From NCBI RefSeq assembly GCF_001590865.1, contig NZ_BBUY01000001.1:261607-325606 (forward strand): DNA of 64,000 bases, in the 5' to 3' direction. Below, piece by piece: positions 7,920 to 17,525 of this stretch (within the stretch, counting starts at the first letter, position 1; each line of letters starts with the position of its first letter). Below the pieces are notes generated by a model. It ran no database searches, was not told the origin of the DNA, and worked only from the letters and a program-made list of their open reading frames with translations. The position numbers and the translations under genes are program-made. The DNA comes from Streptomyces sp. NBRC 110611 (GTDB lineage Bacteria > Actinomycetota > Actinomycetes > Streptomycetales > Streptomycetaceae).

Positions 7920-9746
7920 TCATGGCGCGGTCCGGTCGTCGTCGCCGGGCGGTGGGGTGAGTTCGGCCTGCATGGTGGCGCGCAGCCGGAGCGTGCCGAC
8001 CAAGCGCTGGAACGCTTCGGACCAGTAGCCGCCGGATCCGGGAGAAGCACCCTCCGGCTCGTCCGTGAGCGCGGTGAGCCTGTCCAGGCGGTCCGCCGCG
8101 GACGGGTCCAGACAGCGCTCGGCCAGGCCCATCACCCCGCTGAAGCTCCACGGATAGCTGCCCGCGTCCCGGGCGATGTCCAGCGCGTCCACGACGGACC
8201 GGCCGAGCGGCTCGGCCCAGGGGACCGCGCAGACGCCGAGCATCCGGAAGGCGTCCGACAGGCCGTGTGCCGCGATGAACTCCGCCACCCACCGGGCCCG
8301 CTCGTCATCGGGCAGCACGGTCAGCAGCTTCGTCAGGTCCCGTGCCGAGCCGGCCGGTGCGACCTCGGCGGACCGGTCCGGGGCGCCCGGGCCACCCGGC
8401 GCGCCCAGCAGCGCCCGCGCCCAGTCGGCGTCCCGCCGGCGTACCGCGGCGCGGCACCAGGCGTCGTGCAGCTCGGTGCGCCAGCCGTCGGCCACGGGGA
8501 GCGCGACGATCTCCGCCGGGCCGCGCCCCGCGAACCGGTCGCGCCACCCGTCCAGCGGGGTCGCCTCCACCAACTGGACCAGCCACCAGGACCGTTCGCC
8601 CCGCCCGGAGGGCGGCTTGGGCGCGACGCCGTCCCGCCTCATCCCGGCATCGCACTCGTGCGGTGCCTCGACGGTGAGCACCGGCGCGTCGGCTGTGCGG
8701 TCCAGCGCGACGCAGGCGTGGGCGCGTCGTGCCATACGGGCCGCGAGCGCGGAGCCGGGCAGGGTGGAGAGCAGCTCGGCGGCCGTGGCCCGTACGCTCC
8801 GGCTGCGGTCGGACAGTGCCTGCTCGAGGAAGGGCTCGTCGGTCGCGGTGAGCTCCCCGCGCAGTGCGTCCAGGAACATCAGCCGGTCCTCGGCCCGTTC
8901 GGTCGCCCAGGTCGTACCGAGCAGCTCCAGACCCGCCCGCGGGTCGCGGCGGCGCAGCGCCGTCAGCAGCGCGACCCGTTCCGTGAACAGGCCCTCCTCC
9001 CACCGGCGCCGTACGTCCTCGGGGCCAGCCGCGCCGGGCGGCGCGGCCGGGTCTCCTCCGCCACCGCTGCGGAGCGCGAACTTCCAGTCGTCGTTGAGCC
9101 GGGCCAGCCACTGGGCACGTGGTCCGGCCAGGGCGAGCGCGGCGGGCCGGAGGTCCGTGCGGGCCCGGGCGGCGTCGAGCAGCGCGGGCAACAGGGCGGC
9201 GGGGGCGCGGTAGCCGTGGCCGTGCGCGGCGGTCAGCCACTGGGGCAGCAGCTCGGTGAGGTCGGGGGCGGTGCCCCGGCGGCTGCCGCTCGCGGTGCCG
9301 CCACGGTCGGCGAGCAGCAGGGACAGCCGGCGGTGCGCGGCCGGCGGCAGCGGGGGCCGGGTGTCGGAGGGGGCCGGGGCGGGGCGCTCACCGGCCGGGG
9401 CGGGGCGCAGCGCACCGCGCCGGCGCACCGTGGCCACCGCCGCCGCGTCCAGCAGCGCGGCCGCGGCGCCCTGCCCGGGGCGTACCGCCACCGGCGGCAG
9501 CCGCCGCTCGGTGCCGAGCAGTGCCGCACTCACGAGCTCGGCCCACGGGGCGGCGGCGGTCGGAGGGGCGGAAGCCGGTGCGGCCGACGGCGGGGGCGTG
9601 GAGGCAGGGGCGGTGGGGACAGGGGCGGTGGGTGCGGTCGGGGGAGGAGAGGCAGAGGAAGCAGAAGGCGTAGAAGGCGTAGAAGGAGGAGGAGAGGTGG
9701 AGTTGAGGGGGGTTGGTGGGGTGCAGGGGTTGGTGGTTGTCGTCAT
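7920..9746 (-). CDS. DUF5691 family protein
   Basis: Product of 608 aa. The first 65 residues are a Ser/Thr/Pro/Ala-rich disordered tail (TPP, APT and ASP units). The rest is helical, with repeated Leu/Ala/Arg-rich helices suggestive of HEAT-like solenoids, and recurring tryptophans (WAELVSAALLGTERR near the start of the folded part, RWVAEFIAAHGL and SYPWSFSGVMGLAERCL later). I match it to DUF5691, a family of unknown function found beside SWIM and MoxR/VWA genes. It lies 63 bp downstream of the SWIM gene on the same strand, so the two are probably co-transcribed. Confidence 0.8.
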   Translation of the reverse strand: MTTTTNPCTPPTPLNSTSPPPSTPSTPSASSASPPPTAPTAPVPTAPASTPPPSAAPASAPPTAAAPWAELVSAALLGTERRLPPVAVRPGQGAAAALLDAAAVATVRRRGALRPAPAGERPAPAPSDTRPPLPPAAHRRLSLLLADRGGTASGSRRGTAPDLTELLPQWLTAAHGHGYRAPAALLPALLDAARARTDLRPAALALAGPRAQWLARLNDDWKFALRSGGGGDPAAPPGAAGPEDVRRRWEEGLFTERVALLTALRRRDPRAGLELLGTTWATERAEDRLMFLDALRGELTATDEPFLEQALSDRSRSVRATAAELLSTLPGSALAARMARRAHACVALDRTADAPVLTVEAPHECDAGMRRDGVAPKPPSGRGERSWWLVQLVEATPLDGWRDRFAGRGPAEIVALPVADGWRTELHDAWCRAAVRRRDADWARALLGAPGGPGAPDRSAEVAPAGSARDLTKLLTVLPDDERARWVAEFIAAHGLSDAFRMLGVCAVPWAEPLGRSVVDALDIARDAGSYPWSFSGVMGLAERCLDPSAADRLDRLTALTDEPEGASPGSGGYWSEAFQRLVGTLRLRATMQAELTPPPGDDDRTAP

Positions 9747-9809
9747 GTGAGTGCTCCAGAGGCGTGTGGTGGGCGGGGTGCGCGGGTGTCGTGGCTGCCG
9801 GCGCCGGGG

Positions 9810-11168
9810 TCATAGGGCCACCGGGGTCGGGTCCCAGACGGTCAGCGGGCGGAAGCCGTGGTGTCCGCACTCGCCGAAGACCGTGACCGGCTCGCCGCCC
9901 GATATCGCGACCAGCCGCCACAGTCCCGTACGGCCCAGGCAGCGCGGATCCAGCGGAACCGCCGACTCGCCGAGCGCGTCGGCCAGTTGCCAGCCCTCGC
10001 CGTCGCCGGCCGGTATCGGGGTGACGTCGGCGAGCACCACCGGCCAGGAGTCCAGCCAGGGGTCGTCGCGCAGCGTGTCGCCGTACGCGGCCAGCGCGGC
10101 ATCGACGCCGCAGCCCGGCGGTACCGGCCCCGGGGCCGCCGGAGCGTGCCGTTCGCCCAGGAGAGCGCGCAGCGGGCGGGCGCCCGGGTAGTAGGTCAGG
10201 TCCGCGTCGATCACCAGGCCGGGCGGCAGTGCCAGGTCCAGGGGGCGGTGCGGGCCGCCGAAGGAGAGGTGCAGCGCCATCCGGCCGGTCCGCTCGCCCC
10301 GCAGGAAGATCCTGCGGGTGGTCAACTTGCCGTCGTCGCTGTCCTGCTGGGACAGCACCAGCCAGCGGTCCCGCACCGCCGTCGTGTCGGAACCGGCCAG
10401 CAGGCCGGCCGCTTCCGTGGTCAGCCCGACGCGTGCGCGGACGGTCGCCGCGAGTGGGTCGGGCAACCGCTCGATGCCGAGGAATCCCCGGGTGAGGAGG
10501 TGCAGCAGGGCACACTCCTCCAGCAGTCGCGTCGGCCAGTCCGGACCCGATGCCGCAACCGGCCCCAACTCCCGTACCCGCGCGGCGAGTCCCGGCGCCT
10601 GGGCGTCGACCATGCGGGCCGCCGTCTCGTCCCAGGGGGCGGTGCGGCCGGCCGCGGCCAGGCCGGACTGCAGCAGGTCCTCCAGCCGCTGCTCCAGTTC
10701 CGTGGCGCCCGCGCCGATCCGCTGCATCCGGCGCTCCGCCCGGCGTTCGGCGGCCTCCGGATCGGCCGGTGCCCGCGCCGCGGCACCGCCGCCGGGTACC
10801 CCGTCGTCCGTCCGCCCGGCGGCGTGCTCCCGGCGGTTGTCCAGCCATTCGCCCGCCCACTGCGGCGGTTCCCCGTCCGCCACCGCCCCCTCCGTACCGG
10901 CCCAGAGCAGCAGCAGTCCCAGTGCGTGTTTGCACGGGAACTTGCGGCTCGGGCAACTGCACCTGAAGGCCTGGCCCTTGACGTCCGCGACCGTCTGATA
11001 CGGCTTCTTTCCGCTGCCCTTGCACAGTCCCCACACCGCGCTTCGGCCCGCACCCGTGTCCGACCACGGGCCGGGCGTGGCGAGCTTGCCACCCGCCTTG
11101 CGTGATGCCTCGTCAGGCGCCAGTGCGAGCACCTGATCCGTCGTCCAGCGTTCCCCCTGCGGATTCAT
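9810..11168 (-). CDS. SWIM zinc-finger protein
   Basis: Product of 452 aa. The SWIM metal site CxCx6CxH is present as C70, C72, C79 and H81 (CSCPSRKFPCKH), followed by ALGLLLL. SWIM fingers bind zinc and usually contact nucleic acid or partner proteins. The remainder is helical and of unknown function, with a possible beta-rich middle (TTRRIFLRGERTGRMALHLS). ATG at 11168 (MNPQGERWTT) with GGAG upstream is preferred over the ATG ten codons earlier. The gene diverges from the MoxR gene across 177 bp, consistent with co-regulation of the two arms of the module. Confidence 0.85.
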   Translation of the reverse strand: MNPQGERWTTDQVLALAPDEASRKAGGKLATPGPWSDTGAGRSAVWGLCKGSGKKPYQTVADVKGQAFRCSCPSRKFPCKHALGLLLLWAGTEGAVADGEPPQWAGEWLDNRREHAAGRTDDGVPGGGAAARAPADPEAAERRAERRMQRIGAGATELEQRLEDLLQSGLAAAGRTAPWDETAARMVDAQAPGLAARVRELGPVAASGPDWPTRLLEECALLHLLTRGFLGIERLPDPLAATVRARVGLTTEAAGLLAGSDTTAVRDRWLVLSQQDSDDGKLTTRRIFLRGERTGRMALHLSFGGPHRPLDLALPPGLVIDADLTYYPGARPLRALLGERHAPAAPGPVPPGCGVDAALAAYGDTLRDDPWLDSWPVVLADVTPIPAGDGEGWQLADALGESAVPLDPRCLGRTGLWRLVAISGGEPVTVFGECGHHGFRPLTVWDPTPVAL

Positions 11169-11345
11169 GTCTCCGACGCTACGACGCGGCACTGACAATC
11201 GCCCTCGGCCGCCCGCTCAGCGCGAGGAAGGCGCAGGTCAGCGGGGATTTCAGGGGCGTTGTCAGTGGTGTGGTGCAGGCTGGATTCCGCAAGCGGCCGA
11301 CGGGATTTCGCGGAGGCGGCCGCAGTCCTTGCGATAGGGGGAGCC

Positions 11346-12506
11346 ATGTCCGAGAACACCTTCACGACGACGCATGAGGCGACGGCTGAGCACGCGACGG
11401 CCGATCACGCGGCGACGGAGCCGGCCGGAGGCGGCGCCCTGCGCCCGCACGCCGAGGAGAGTTTCGCGGCGGAGCTGACGGCTCTCGCGGCCGCCGACGA
11501 CCGGCCGCGGCCCGCGCGCTGGCGGCTCTCGCCGTGGGCCGTCGCGACGTACCTGCTCGGCGGTACGCTCGCGGACGGCACGGTCATCACACCCAAATAC
11601 GTCGGCCCGCGCCGCATCGTCGAGGTCGCCGTGACGACCCTGGCGACGGACCGCGCACTGCTCCTGCTCGGCGTGCCCGGCACCGCCAAGACCTGGGTGT
11701 CCGAGCACCTGGCGGCGGCCGTGAGCGGCGACTCCACCCTGTTGGTGCAGGGCACCGCCGGCACCCCGGAAGAGGCGATCCGCTACGGCTGGAACTACGC
11801 CCAGCTGCTCGCACACGGCCCCAGCCGGGACGCGCTGGTGCCCAGCCCGGTGATGCGCGCCATGGCGCAGGGCATGACGGCCCGGGTCGAGGAGCTGACC
11901 CGCATCCCCGCGGACGTGCAGGACACGCTGATCACGATCCTGTCGGAAAAGACCCTGCCCATCCCCGAGTTGGGGCAGGAGGTGCAGGCCGTCCGGGGTT
12001 TCAACCTGATCGCCACGGCCAATGACCGCGACCGCGGCGTCAATGAACTCTCCAGCGCGCTGCGCCGCCGCTTCAACACCGTCGTCCTGCCGCTGCCCGC
12101 GACCCCGGACGCGGAGGTGGACATCGTCTCGCGCCGGGTCGAGCAGATCGGCCGTTCGCTGGATCTGCCCGCGGCGGACGGCATGGACGAGATCCGCCGG
12201 GTCGTCACGGTCTTCCGCGAGCTGCGGGACGGCATCACCGCCGACGGCCGTACGAAGCTCAAGTCGCCGTCGGGCACGCTGTCCACGGCCGAGGCCATCT
12301 CGGTGGTGACCAACGGGCTGGCGCTGGCCACCCACTTCGGGGACGGCGTGCTGCGCGCCGGCGATGTGGCCGCGGGCATCCTGGGGGCCGTCGTCCGTGA
12401 CCCGGCCGCCGACCGGGTCGTATGGCAGGAGTACCTCGAGACGGTGGTGCGTGAGCGCGACGGCTGGAAGGACTTCTACCGTGCCTGCCGCGAGGTGGGC
12501 GCATGA
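11346..12506 (+). CDS. MoxR-type AAA+ ATPase
   Basis: Product of 386 aa. Residues 1-50 are a Thr/Ala/Glu-rich tail. The AAA core has Walker A GVPGTAKT (residues 109-116), the region around VQDTLITILSEKTLPIPELG, and a sensor NLIATANDRDRGVNELSSALRRRF. MoxR ATPases act as chaperone-like activators for VWA partner proteins. The VWA partner is encoded two genes downstream in the same operon, which fits that role. ATG at 11346 has GGGGGAG five bases upstream. The stop overlaps the next start by 4 bp (ATGA). Confidence 0.92.
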   Translation: MSENTFTTTHEATAEHATADHAATEPAGGGALRPHAEESFAAELTALAAADDRPRPARWRLSPWAVATYLLGGTLADGTVITPKYVGPRRIVEVAVTTLATDRALLLLGVPGTAKTWVSEHLAAAVSGDSTLLVQGTAGTPEEAIRYGWNYAQLLAHGPSRDALVPSPVMRAMAQGMTARVEELTRIPADVQDTLITILSEKTLPIPELGQEVQAVRGFNLIATANDRDRGVNELSSALRRRFNTVVLPLPATPDAEVDIVSRRVEQIGRSLDLPAADGMDEIRRVVTVFRELRDGITADGRTKLKSPSGTLSTAEAISVVTNGLALATHFGDGVLRAGDVAAGILGAVVRDPAADRVVWQEYLETVVRERDGWKDFYRACREVGA

Positions 12507-15088
12507 GGGGGAACGCCGAGCGGGCCGGGGGCGTCGGCGGGCCGGCGCTGCTCGGGGTGCGGCACCACGGACCCGGTTCGGCGCGGGCGGTCCGCGCCGC
12601 TCTGGAACAGTGCGGGCCCGCCGCGGTCCTGATCGAGGGCCCGCCGGAGGCGGACGCGCTGGTACCGCTGGCCGCGGGGGAGGACATGCGGCCACCGGTC
12701 GCCCTCCTCGCCCATGTGCAGGACGACCCCGCCCGCGCGGCGTTCTGGCCGCTGGCCGAGTTCTCCCCCGAGTGGGTGGCGATGCGCTGGGCGCTGGAGC
12801 ACGGCGTCCCCGTCCGCTTCATCGACCTGCCCGCGGCACACTCCCTGGCCATGGGGGAGCCGGCCACGACGGAGGCCGAACAGGAGACGGAGGCCGAGCA
12901 GGAGGCCGGTGACGCGCAGGCCGGTGGCGCGGAGGCGGACGTACGGGTCGATCCGGTCCGGGTACTGGCCGAGACCGCCGGATACGACGACCCCGAGCGC
13001 TGGTGGGAAGACGCGGTCGAGCACCGCCGGGACGGGGGAGGGCCGGGCGTGGACGCGCTGGCCCCGTTCGCGGCGCTGGCCGAGGCGATGGGGGCCTTGC
13101 GCGAGGCGTACCGGGACGGCGGAGACCACGAACGTGACCGAGTGCGCGAGGCCCATATGCGACTCCGGCTCCGGGCCGCGCGGAAGGAGTTCGGCGACGA
13201 CCTCGCCGTGGTCTGCGGGGCCTGGCACGTCCCGGCGCTGGCGCGGCGCACCACCGTGGCCGCCGACCGGCAGCTCCTCAAGGGCCTGCCGAAGGCGAAG
13301 ACGGCGGTGACGTGGGTGCCCTGGACCCACCGGCGGCTCTCCCGGCGCAGCGGCTACGGCGCCGGCATCGCCTCACCCGGCTGGTACGGCCACCTCTTCA
13401 GCGCCCCCGACCGCCCCGTGGCCCGCTGGCTGACCAAGGTCGCCGCACTGCTCCGCGAGGAGGATTACGCCGTCTCGTCGGCGCATGTCATCGAGGCGGT
13501 ACGGCTCGCCGAGGGACTGGCCACGGTCCGCGGGCGGCCACTGGCCGGACTGACCGAACTGGACGACGCCGTCCGGGCCGTCATGGGCGACGGCTCCGAT
13601 GCGCCGTCCGCGCTGATCCACGACCGGCTGGTGGTCGGCGACGTACTGGGCGACGTCCCCGAGGACGCCCCCGCCGTGCCCTTGCAGCGGGACATCACTC
13701 GCAGTCGGCGGGCACTGCGGCTCAAACCCGAGGGCCCGGAACGGGAGCTGGAACTGGACCTGCGCAAGGAGACCGATGCCGGGCGCAGCCGCCTGCTGCA
13801 CCGGCTGCGGCTGCTCGGTATCCCCTGGGGCGAGCCCAGCAGCTCCCGGGGCAGCACGGGGACGTTCCGGGAGACCTGGCGGCTGCGCTGGGAGCCGGAG
13901 CTGTCGGTGCGTGTGGCGGAGGCCGGCATCTGGGGTACGACCGTGCTCGGCGCCGCCACCGCCAAGGCCGCGGCCGAGGCGTCCGGGGCGGCCACCCTCG
14001 CCGAGGTGACCGCGCTCGCCGAACGCTGTCTGCTCGCCGAACTCCCCGATGCCCTGCCGGTGGTGATGCGCGCGCTGTCCGACCGCGCGGCGCTCGACGC
14101 GGACGTGGGCCATCTCGCGCAGGCACTGCCCGCCCTCGTGCGCACGGTGCGCTACGGAGACGTCCGCGGCACGGACGCCGGGGCGCTCCGCGAGGTGGCG
14201 ACGGGCCTGGCCGAGCGGATCATCGTCGGACTGCCGCCGGCGTGCCTCGGCCTGGACACGGACGGTGCCGCCGCCATGCGAGGCCACCTCGACACCACCC
14301 ACCAGGCCGTCGGCCTGCTCGCCCACCCGGAGCCCGGGGCGGAGGCCGCGCCGGCCGGGTTGCGGGCACGGTGGGCCGGGGTGCTGCGCGCGGTGAGCGG
14401 GCGGGATGCCGTGCCGGGACTGATCCGTGGCCGGGCGGCCCGGCTGCTGCGGGACGACGGGGAGTGGGGCAGTGGCGCATCGGCCGGCGGCGCGCCGGGC
14501 AACGTCGATCCGGTTCACGGCGAGTGGGGTGACGGGGGTGCGGAACGGCTGATGGCCCTGGCCCTCTCGCCGGGCACTCCGCCCACCGATGCCGCCGGGT
14601 GGATCGAGGGGTTCCTGGGCAGCGGGGCAGGCGGGGCCGGCGGGGACGGCGGGATGCTGCTGGTCCACGACGAACGGCTGCTCGCGCTGGTCGACGGCTG
14701 GCTGACGAGCGTGCCGGACAGCGCCTTCACGGACGTCCTCCCGCTGCTGCGCAGGACGTTCGCGGAGTACGAGGCCGGGGTGCGGCGCACGCTCGGCGAA
14801 CTGATCCGCCGCGGCCCCGCGACCAGCGTGCGCGGCCCGGCCGGCGACGCCTCGGACTCGGACTCGGCCGCGCCCGGCTTCGGCCCCGGCCTGGACCGTG
14901 ACCGTGCCGCGGCCGTCCTCCCCACCCTGCGTCTGCTGCTGGGGATCGAACAGCACGGCTTCGACCACGAGCCCCGCGGACAGTCCCCTAACGGTCGGTC
15001 CCCTTACGGACAGTCCCATGACCCGACGGGAAACAGCCCGACAGTCGGCAATGAACAGTCCAACAGTCGTGTGGAGGTGGCACGTTGA
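12503..15088 (+). CDS. DUF5682 family protein of the MoxR/VWA operon
   Basis: Product of 861 aa, translationally coupled to both neighbours by ATGA and TTGA overlaps. Conserved-looking motifs include LGVRHHGPGSARAV (about residues 17-30), IEGPPEAD, and CGAWHVPAL (about 238-246), followed by VTWVPWTHRRLS. The paired G-x-x-H motifs recall the TIKI/ChaN/erythromycin-esterase fold, but that is inference. The second half is Ala/Leu/Arg-rich and helical, with low-complexity insertions near residues 635-720 and 760-850. Function is unknown. The context says it works with the MoxR ATPase and the VWA protein. Confidence 0.82.
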   Translation: MRGNAERAGGVGGPALLGVRHHGPGSARAVRAALEQCGPAAVLIEGPPEADALVPLAAGEDMRPPVALLAHVQDDPARAAFWPLAEFSPEWVAMRWALEHGVPVRFIDLPAAHSLAMGEPATTEAEQETEAEQEAGDAQAGGAEADVRVDPVRVLAETAGYDDPERWWEDAVEHRRDGGGPGVDALAPFAALAEAMGALREAYRDGGDHERDRVREAHMRLRLRAARKEFGDDLAVVCGAWHVPALARRTTVAADRQLLKGLPKAKTAVTWVPWTHRRLSRRSGYGAGIASPGWYGHLFSAPDRPVARWLTKVAALLREEDYAVSSAHVIEAVRLAEGLATVRGRPLAGLTELDDAVRAVMGDGSDAPSALIHDRLVVGDVLGDVPEDAPAVPLQRDITRSRRALRLKPEGPERELELDLRKETDAGRSRLLHRLRLLGIPWGEPSSSRGSTGTFRETWRLRWEPELSVRVAEAGIWGTTVLGAATAKAAAEASGAATLAEVTALAERCLLAELPDALPVVMRALSDRAALDADVGHLAQALPALVRTVRYGDVRGTDAGALREVATGLAERIIVGLPPACLGLDTDGAAAMRGHLDTTHQAVGLLAHPEPGAEAAPAGLRARWAGVLRAVSGRDAVPGLIRGRAARLLRDDGEWGSGASAGGAPGNVDPVHGEWGDGGAERLMALALSPGTPPTDAAGWIEGFLGSGAGGAGGDGGMLLVHDERLLALVDGWLTSVPDSAFTDVLPLLRRTFAEYEAGVRRTLGELIRRGPATSVRGPAGDASDSDSAAPGFGPGLDRDRAAAVLPTLRLLLGIEQHGFDHEPRGQSPNGRSPYGQSHDPTGNSPTVGNEQSNSRVEVAR

Positions 15089-16359
15089 GCGCCATGACAG
15101 CAGGATCCGGTGCCGGTGCCGGTGCCGGTGCCGGTGCCGGGGTCGGTGCCGGGGTCGGGGTCCGGGTCGGGGCCCGGACCGAGTCCGGGAGCGAGGCGAC
15201 GGCTGACCGGCTCCGTCGCTGGCGGCTGGTCCTCGGTGCCGGCGGCGCGGACGGTACGGGGTGTGAGCTGCGGGGGCGTGACGCCGCCATGGACGGCGCG
15301 CTGGCCTCGCTCTACGGCCGGCAGCCGGGCGGCGCGGGCAGGGACGCCGACAGCGGGCGGCGCACGGCGGGGCTGGGCGCCTCGGCGCCCGGAGTCGCGC
15401 GCTGGCTCGGCGACATCCGGGCGTACTTCCCGACCTCGGTGGTGCAGGTGATGCAGCGTGACGCCATCGACCGGCTGGGGCTCTCCGCGCTGCTGCTGGA
15501 GCCGGAGATGCTGACGGCCGTCGAGGCGGACGTACATCTGGTGGGCACTCTGCTCTCGCTCAACAAGGTCATGCCGGAGACGACCAAGGAGACCGCACGG
15601 GCCGTCGTCCGCAAGGTCGTTGAGCAGCTGGAGAAGAAGCTGGCGACCCGTACGCGCGCCACCCTCACCGGCGCACTGGACCGCTCCGCACGCATCAGCC
15701 GGCCCCGCCACCGCGACATCGACTGGGACCGCACGATCCGGGCGAACCTCAAGAACTACCTCCCGGAGTACCGCACGGTCGTCCCCGAGCGGCTGATCGG
15801 CTACGGCCGGGCGGCGCAGTCGGTGAAGAAGGATGTGGTGCTCTGCATCGACCAGTCCGGTTCGATGGCCGCCTCGGTCGTCTACGCCTCGGTGTTCGGT
15901 GCCGTGCTGGCCTCCCTGCGGGCCATCGACACCCGGCTGGTCGTCTTCGACACCGCGGTCGTCGACCTGACGGACCAGCTGGACGATCCGGTCGACGTCC
16001 TCTTCGGCACCCAGCTCGGCGGCGGTACGGACATCAACCGCGCGCTCGCCTACTGCCAGTCCCGTATCACCCGCCCCGCCGAGACCGTCGTCGTCCTCAT
16101 CAGCGACCTCTACGAGGGCGGGATCCGGGACGAGATGCTCAAGCGGGTCGCCGCGATGAAGGCGTCCGGGGTCCAGTTCGTCACGCTGCTCGCCCTCTCC
16201 GACGAGGGGGCCCCGGCCTACGACCGGGACCACGCCGCGGCTCTCGCGGCCCTGGGCGCACCGGCGTTCGCCTGTACACCGGACCTGTTTCCGGAGGTGA
16301 TGGCCGCCGCACTGGAGAAACGGCCACTGCCCATACCGGACATGGCGGAGCAACGGTGA
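15085..16359 (+). CDS. VWA-domain protein, MoxR partner
   Basis: Product of 424 aa. The TTG at 15085 lies seven bases after GGAGG and overlaps the previous stop, so I prefer it to the ATG at 15094. Residues about 5-35 are a GAGAGAG/GVGV repeat from GGTGCC DNA repeats. The von Willebrand A domain starts near residue 250 with the MIDAS motif CIDQSGSMAAS (DxSxS). The threonine loop (LGGGTDINRAL) and the late aspartate (LISDLYEGG) complete the metal site. It is the expected partner of the upstream MoxR ATPase. The long helical region before the VWA domain is of unknown function. Confidence 0.9.
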   Translation: MSAMTAGSGAGAGAGAGAGVGAGVGVRVGARTESGSEATADRLRRWRLVLGAGGADGTGCELRGRDAAMDGALASLYGRQPGGAGRDADSGRRTAGLGASAPGVARWLGDIRAYFPTSVVQVMQRDAIDRLGLSALLLEPEMLTAVEADVHLVGTLLSLNKVMPETTKETARAVVRKVVEQLEKKLATRTRATLTGALDRSARISRPRHRDIDWDRTIRANLKNYLPEYRTVVPERLIGYGRAAQSVKKDVVLCIDQSGSMAASVVYASVFGAVLASLRAIDTRLVVFDTAVVDLTDQLDDPVDVLFGTQLGGGTDINRALAYCQSRITRPAETVVVLISDLYEGGIRDEMLKRVAAMKASGVQFVTLLALSDEGAPAYDRDHAAALAALGAPAFACTPDLFPEVMAAALEKRPLPIPDMAEQR

Positions 16360-16494
16360 CCGATACCCCGGCGGGACTTGCGTGGCACCTGGCTCCTCGT
16401 GCAAGGATCGGGGCCATCGCTCGATCGCCCGCGACGGGTGTGACACCGAGGCGGTATGCCCGGGTGTCCCCGTCCGTATGGGAAGGTCCCCTCC

Positions 16495-17415
16495 GTGCCC
16501 GCTGTGTTCGTTCTGCCTGCCGCTGTGCGCCTGCCGCGCACGGTGACCGCGCGGCGTGCACTGCTGGCCGGGCTCTTCCTGGTGGGCTTCGTCGCCCTCG
16601 GCTTCGCCTTCGGCCCCGGCGCCCACGCCGATGACCGTACGGGCAGCACACCGGCCCTGACCGGGGCCGCGTCCCCGGGCGGGGAGGCCGTCAGCACCCC
16701 GGGTAGGGAGACGGCGGCAGCGGCCCTGAGGGACGAACCGGCGGATACGGACCAGGCGACGACCCGGGCGAAGTCCGCAGAGGGCGTGCAGTCCGGCTCC
16801 GCCGCGCTGTCCGAGGCCGTTCGGCGGCCCGTCGCCGAGCAGGCCGGACCGGTCACCGGTGCGCTCACTCGGTCAGTGGGCCGGGTCGTACGGAAGATCG
16901 GTGTGGTCGGCGAGATCGCCGACACGGCCGGCGCGGTGCTGCCGTCCGTGGAGCTGCCGTCCGTGAAACTTCCGTCCGTCGGCCTCCCGTCCGGAGCGCA
17001 CACGGGACGGCCTGGCGACGACAGGCGGCACCAGCCCGGCCGTACGCCGGGTGACGTGCAGTCGGCCGGTCCGCGGACCGCTGCGACGGCTTCCGGGGGC
17101 GGCGTCGCTGCCGCGGCTCAGCCCGAGCAGTGCGCCGGTGGCCCGCGCCAGGCGTCTGCCACCGAGCACACCGGGCGTGCCGCCGTCGAGCAGCCGCACC
17201 CGGGCCATGGCGACCTTCCGGGGCAGCTTCCGCAGGGTCCGGTGGCGCCCGCTTCGCACACCGCCGGTGACGGCCACGGCCCCCGTGACGGGGACCAGCA
17301 CGCCGCCGCCCCGGCACACCTCACGCCGTTCCGGCTGCTGCCCGGTGGCGTCCGCACGGCCGATGGCGCTCCGACGCGTCGGCGTGCCGAAGAAATCCTC
17401 GAATTCCCCGGCTAG
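16495..17415 (+). CDS. secreted low-complexity protein
   Basis: Hypothetical protein of 306 aa. The GTG at 16495 has GGAAGG eight bases upstream. A signal peptide is clear: basic start, then RRALLAGLFLVGFVALGFAF and cleavage near AHA-DD at about residue 45. The mature part is disordered and rich in Ala, Gly, Pro and Thr, with LPSVELPSVKLPSVGLPS repeats around residue 150 and then a Gln/His/Gly-rich tail. No enzyme motif is recognisable. It lies 110 bp before a second secreted protein that shares the alanine/valine/proline-rich style, so the two may form an exported pair. Confidence 0.7.
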   Translation: MPAVFVLPAAVRLPRTVTARRALLAGLFLVGFVALGFAFGPGAHADDRTGSTPALTGAASPGGEAVSTPGRETAAAALRDEPADTDQATTRAKSAEGVQSGSAALSEAVRRPVAEQAGPVTGALTRSVGRVVRKIGVVGEIADTAGAVLPSVELPSVKLPSVGLPSGAHTGRPGDDRRHQPGRTPGDVQSAGPRTAATASGGGVAAAAQPEQCAGGPRQASATEHTGRAAVEQPHPGHGDLPGQLPQGPVAPASHTAGDGHGPRDGDQHAAAPAHLTPFRLLPGGVRTADGAPTRRRAEEILEFPG

Positions 17416-17525
17416 GGCAGACCGTTCCGCGTCTGTACTGGACCTGCCGCGCGGGGGCGGATCAGGTCTGCCCGAAACCTCCTGATTCCTCAATCCTGAA
17501 TCCTGAATTCGAAGGACTTTCTTCC

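Noticed and set aside
15085..15180. GGTGCC repeats as a CRISPR or mobile element
   Set aside because: They are simple in-frame codon repeats in the VWA gene and show no spacer structure.
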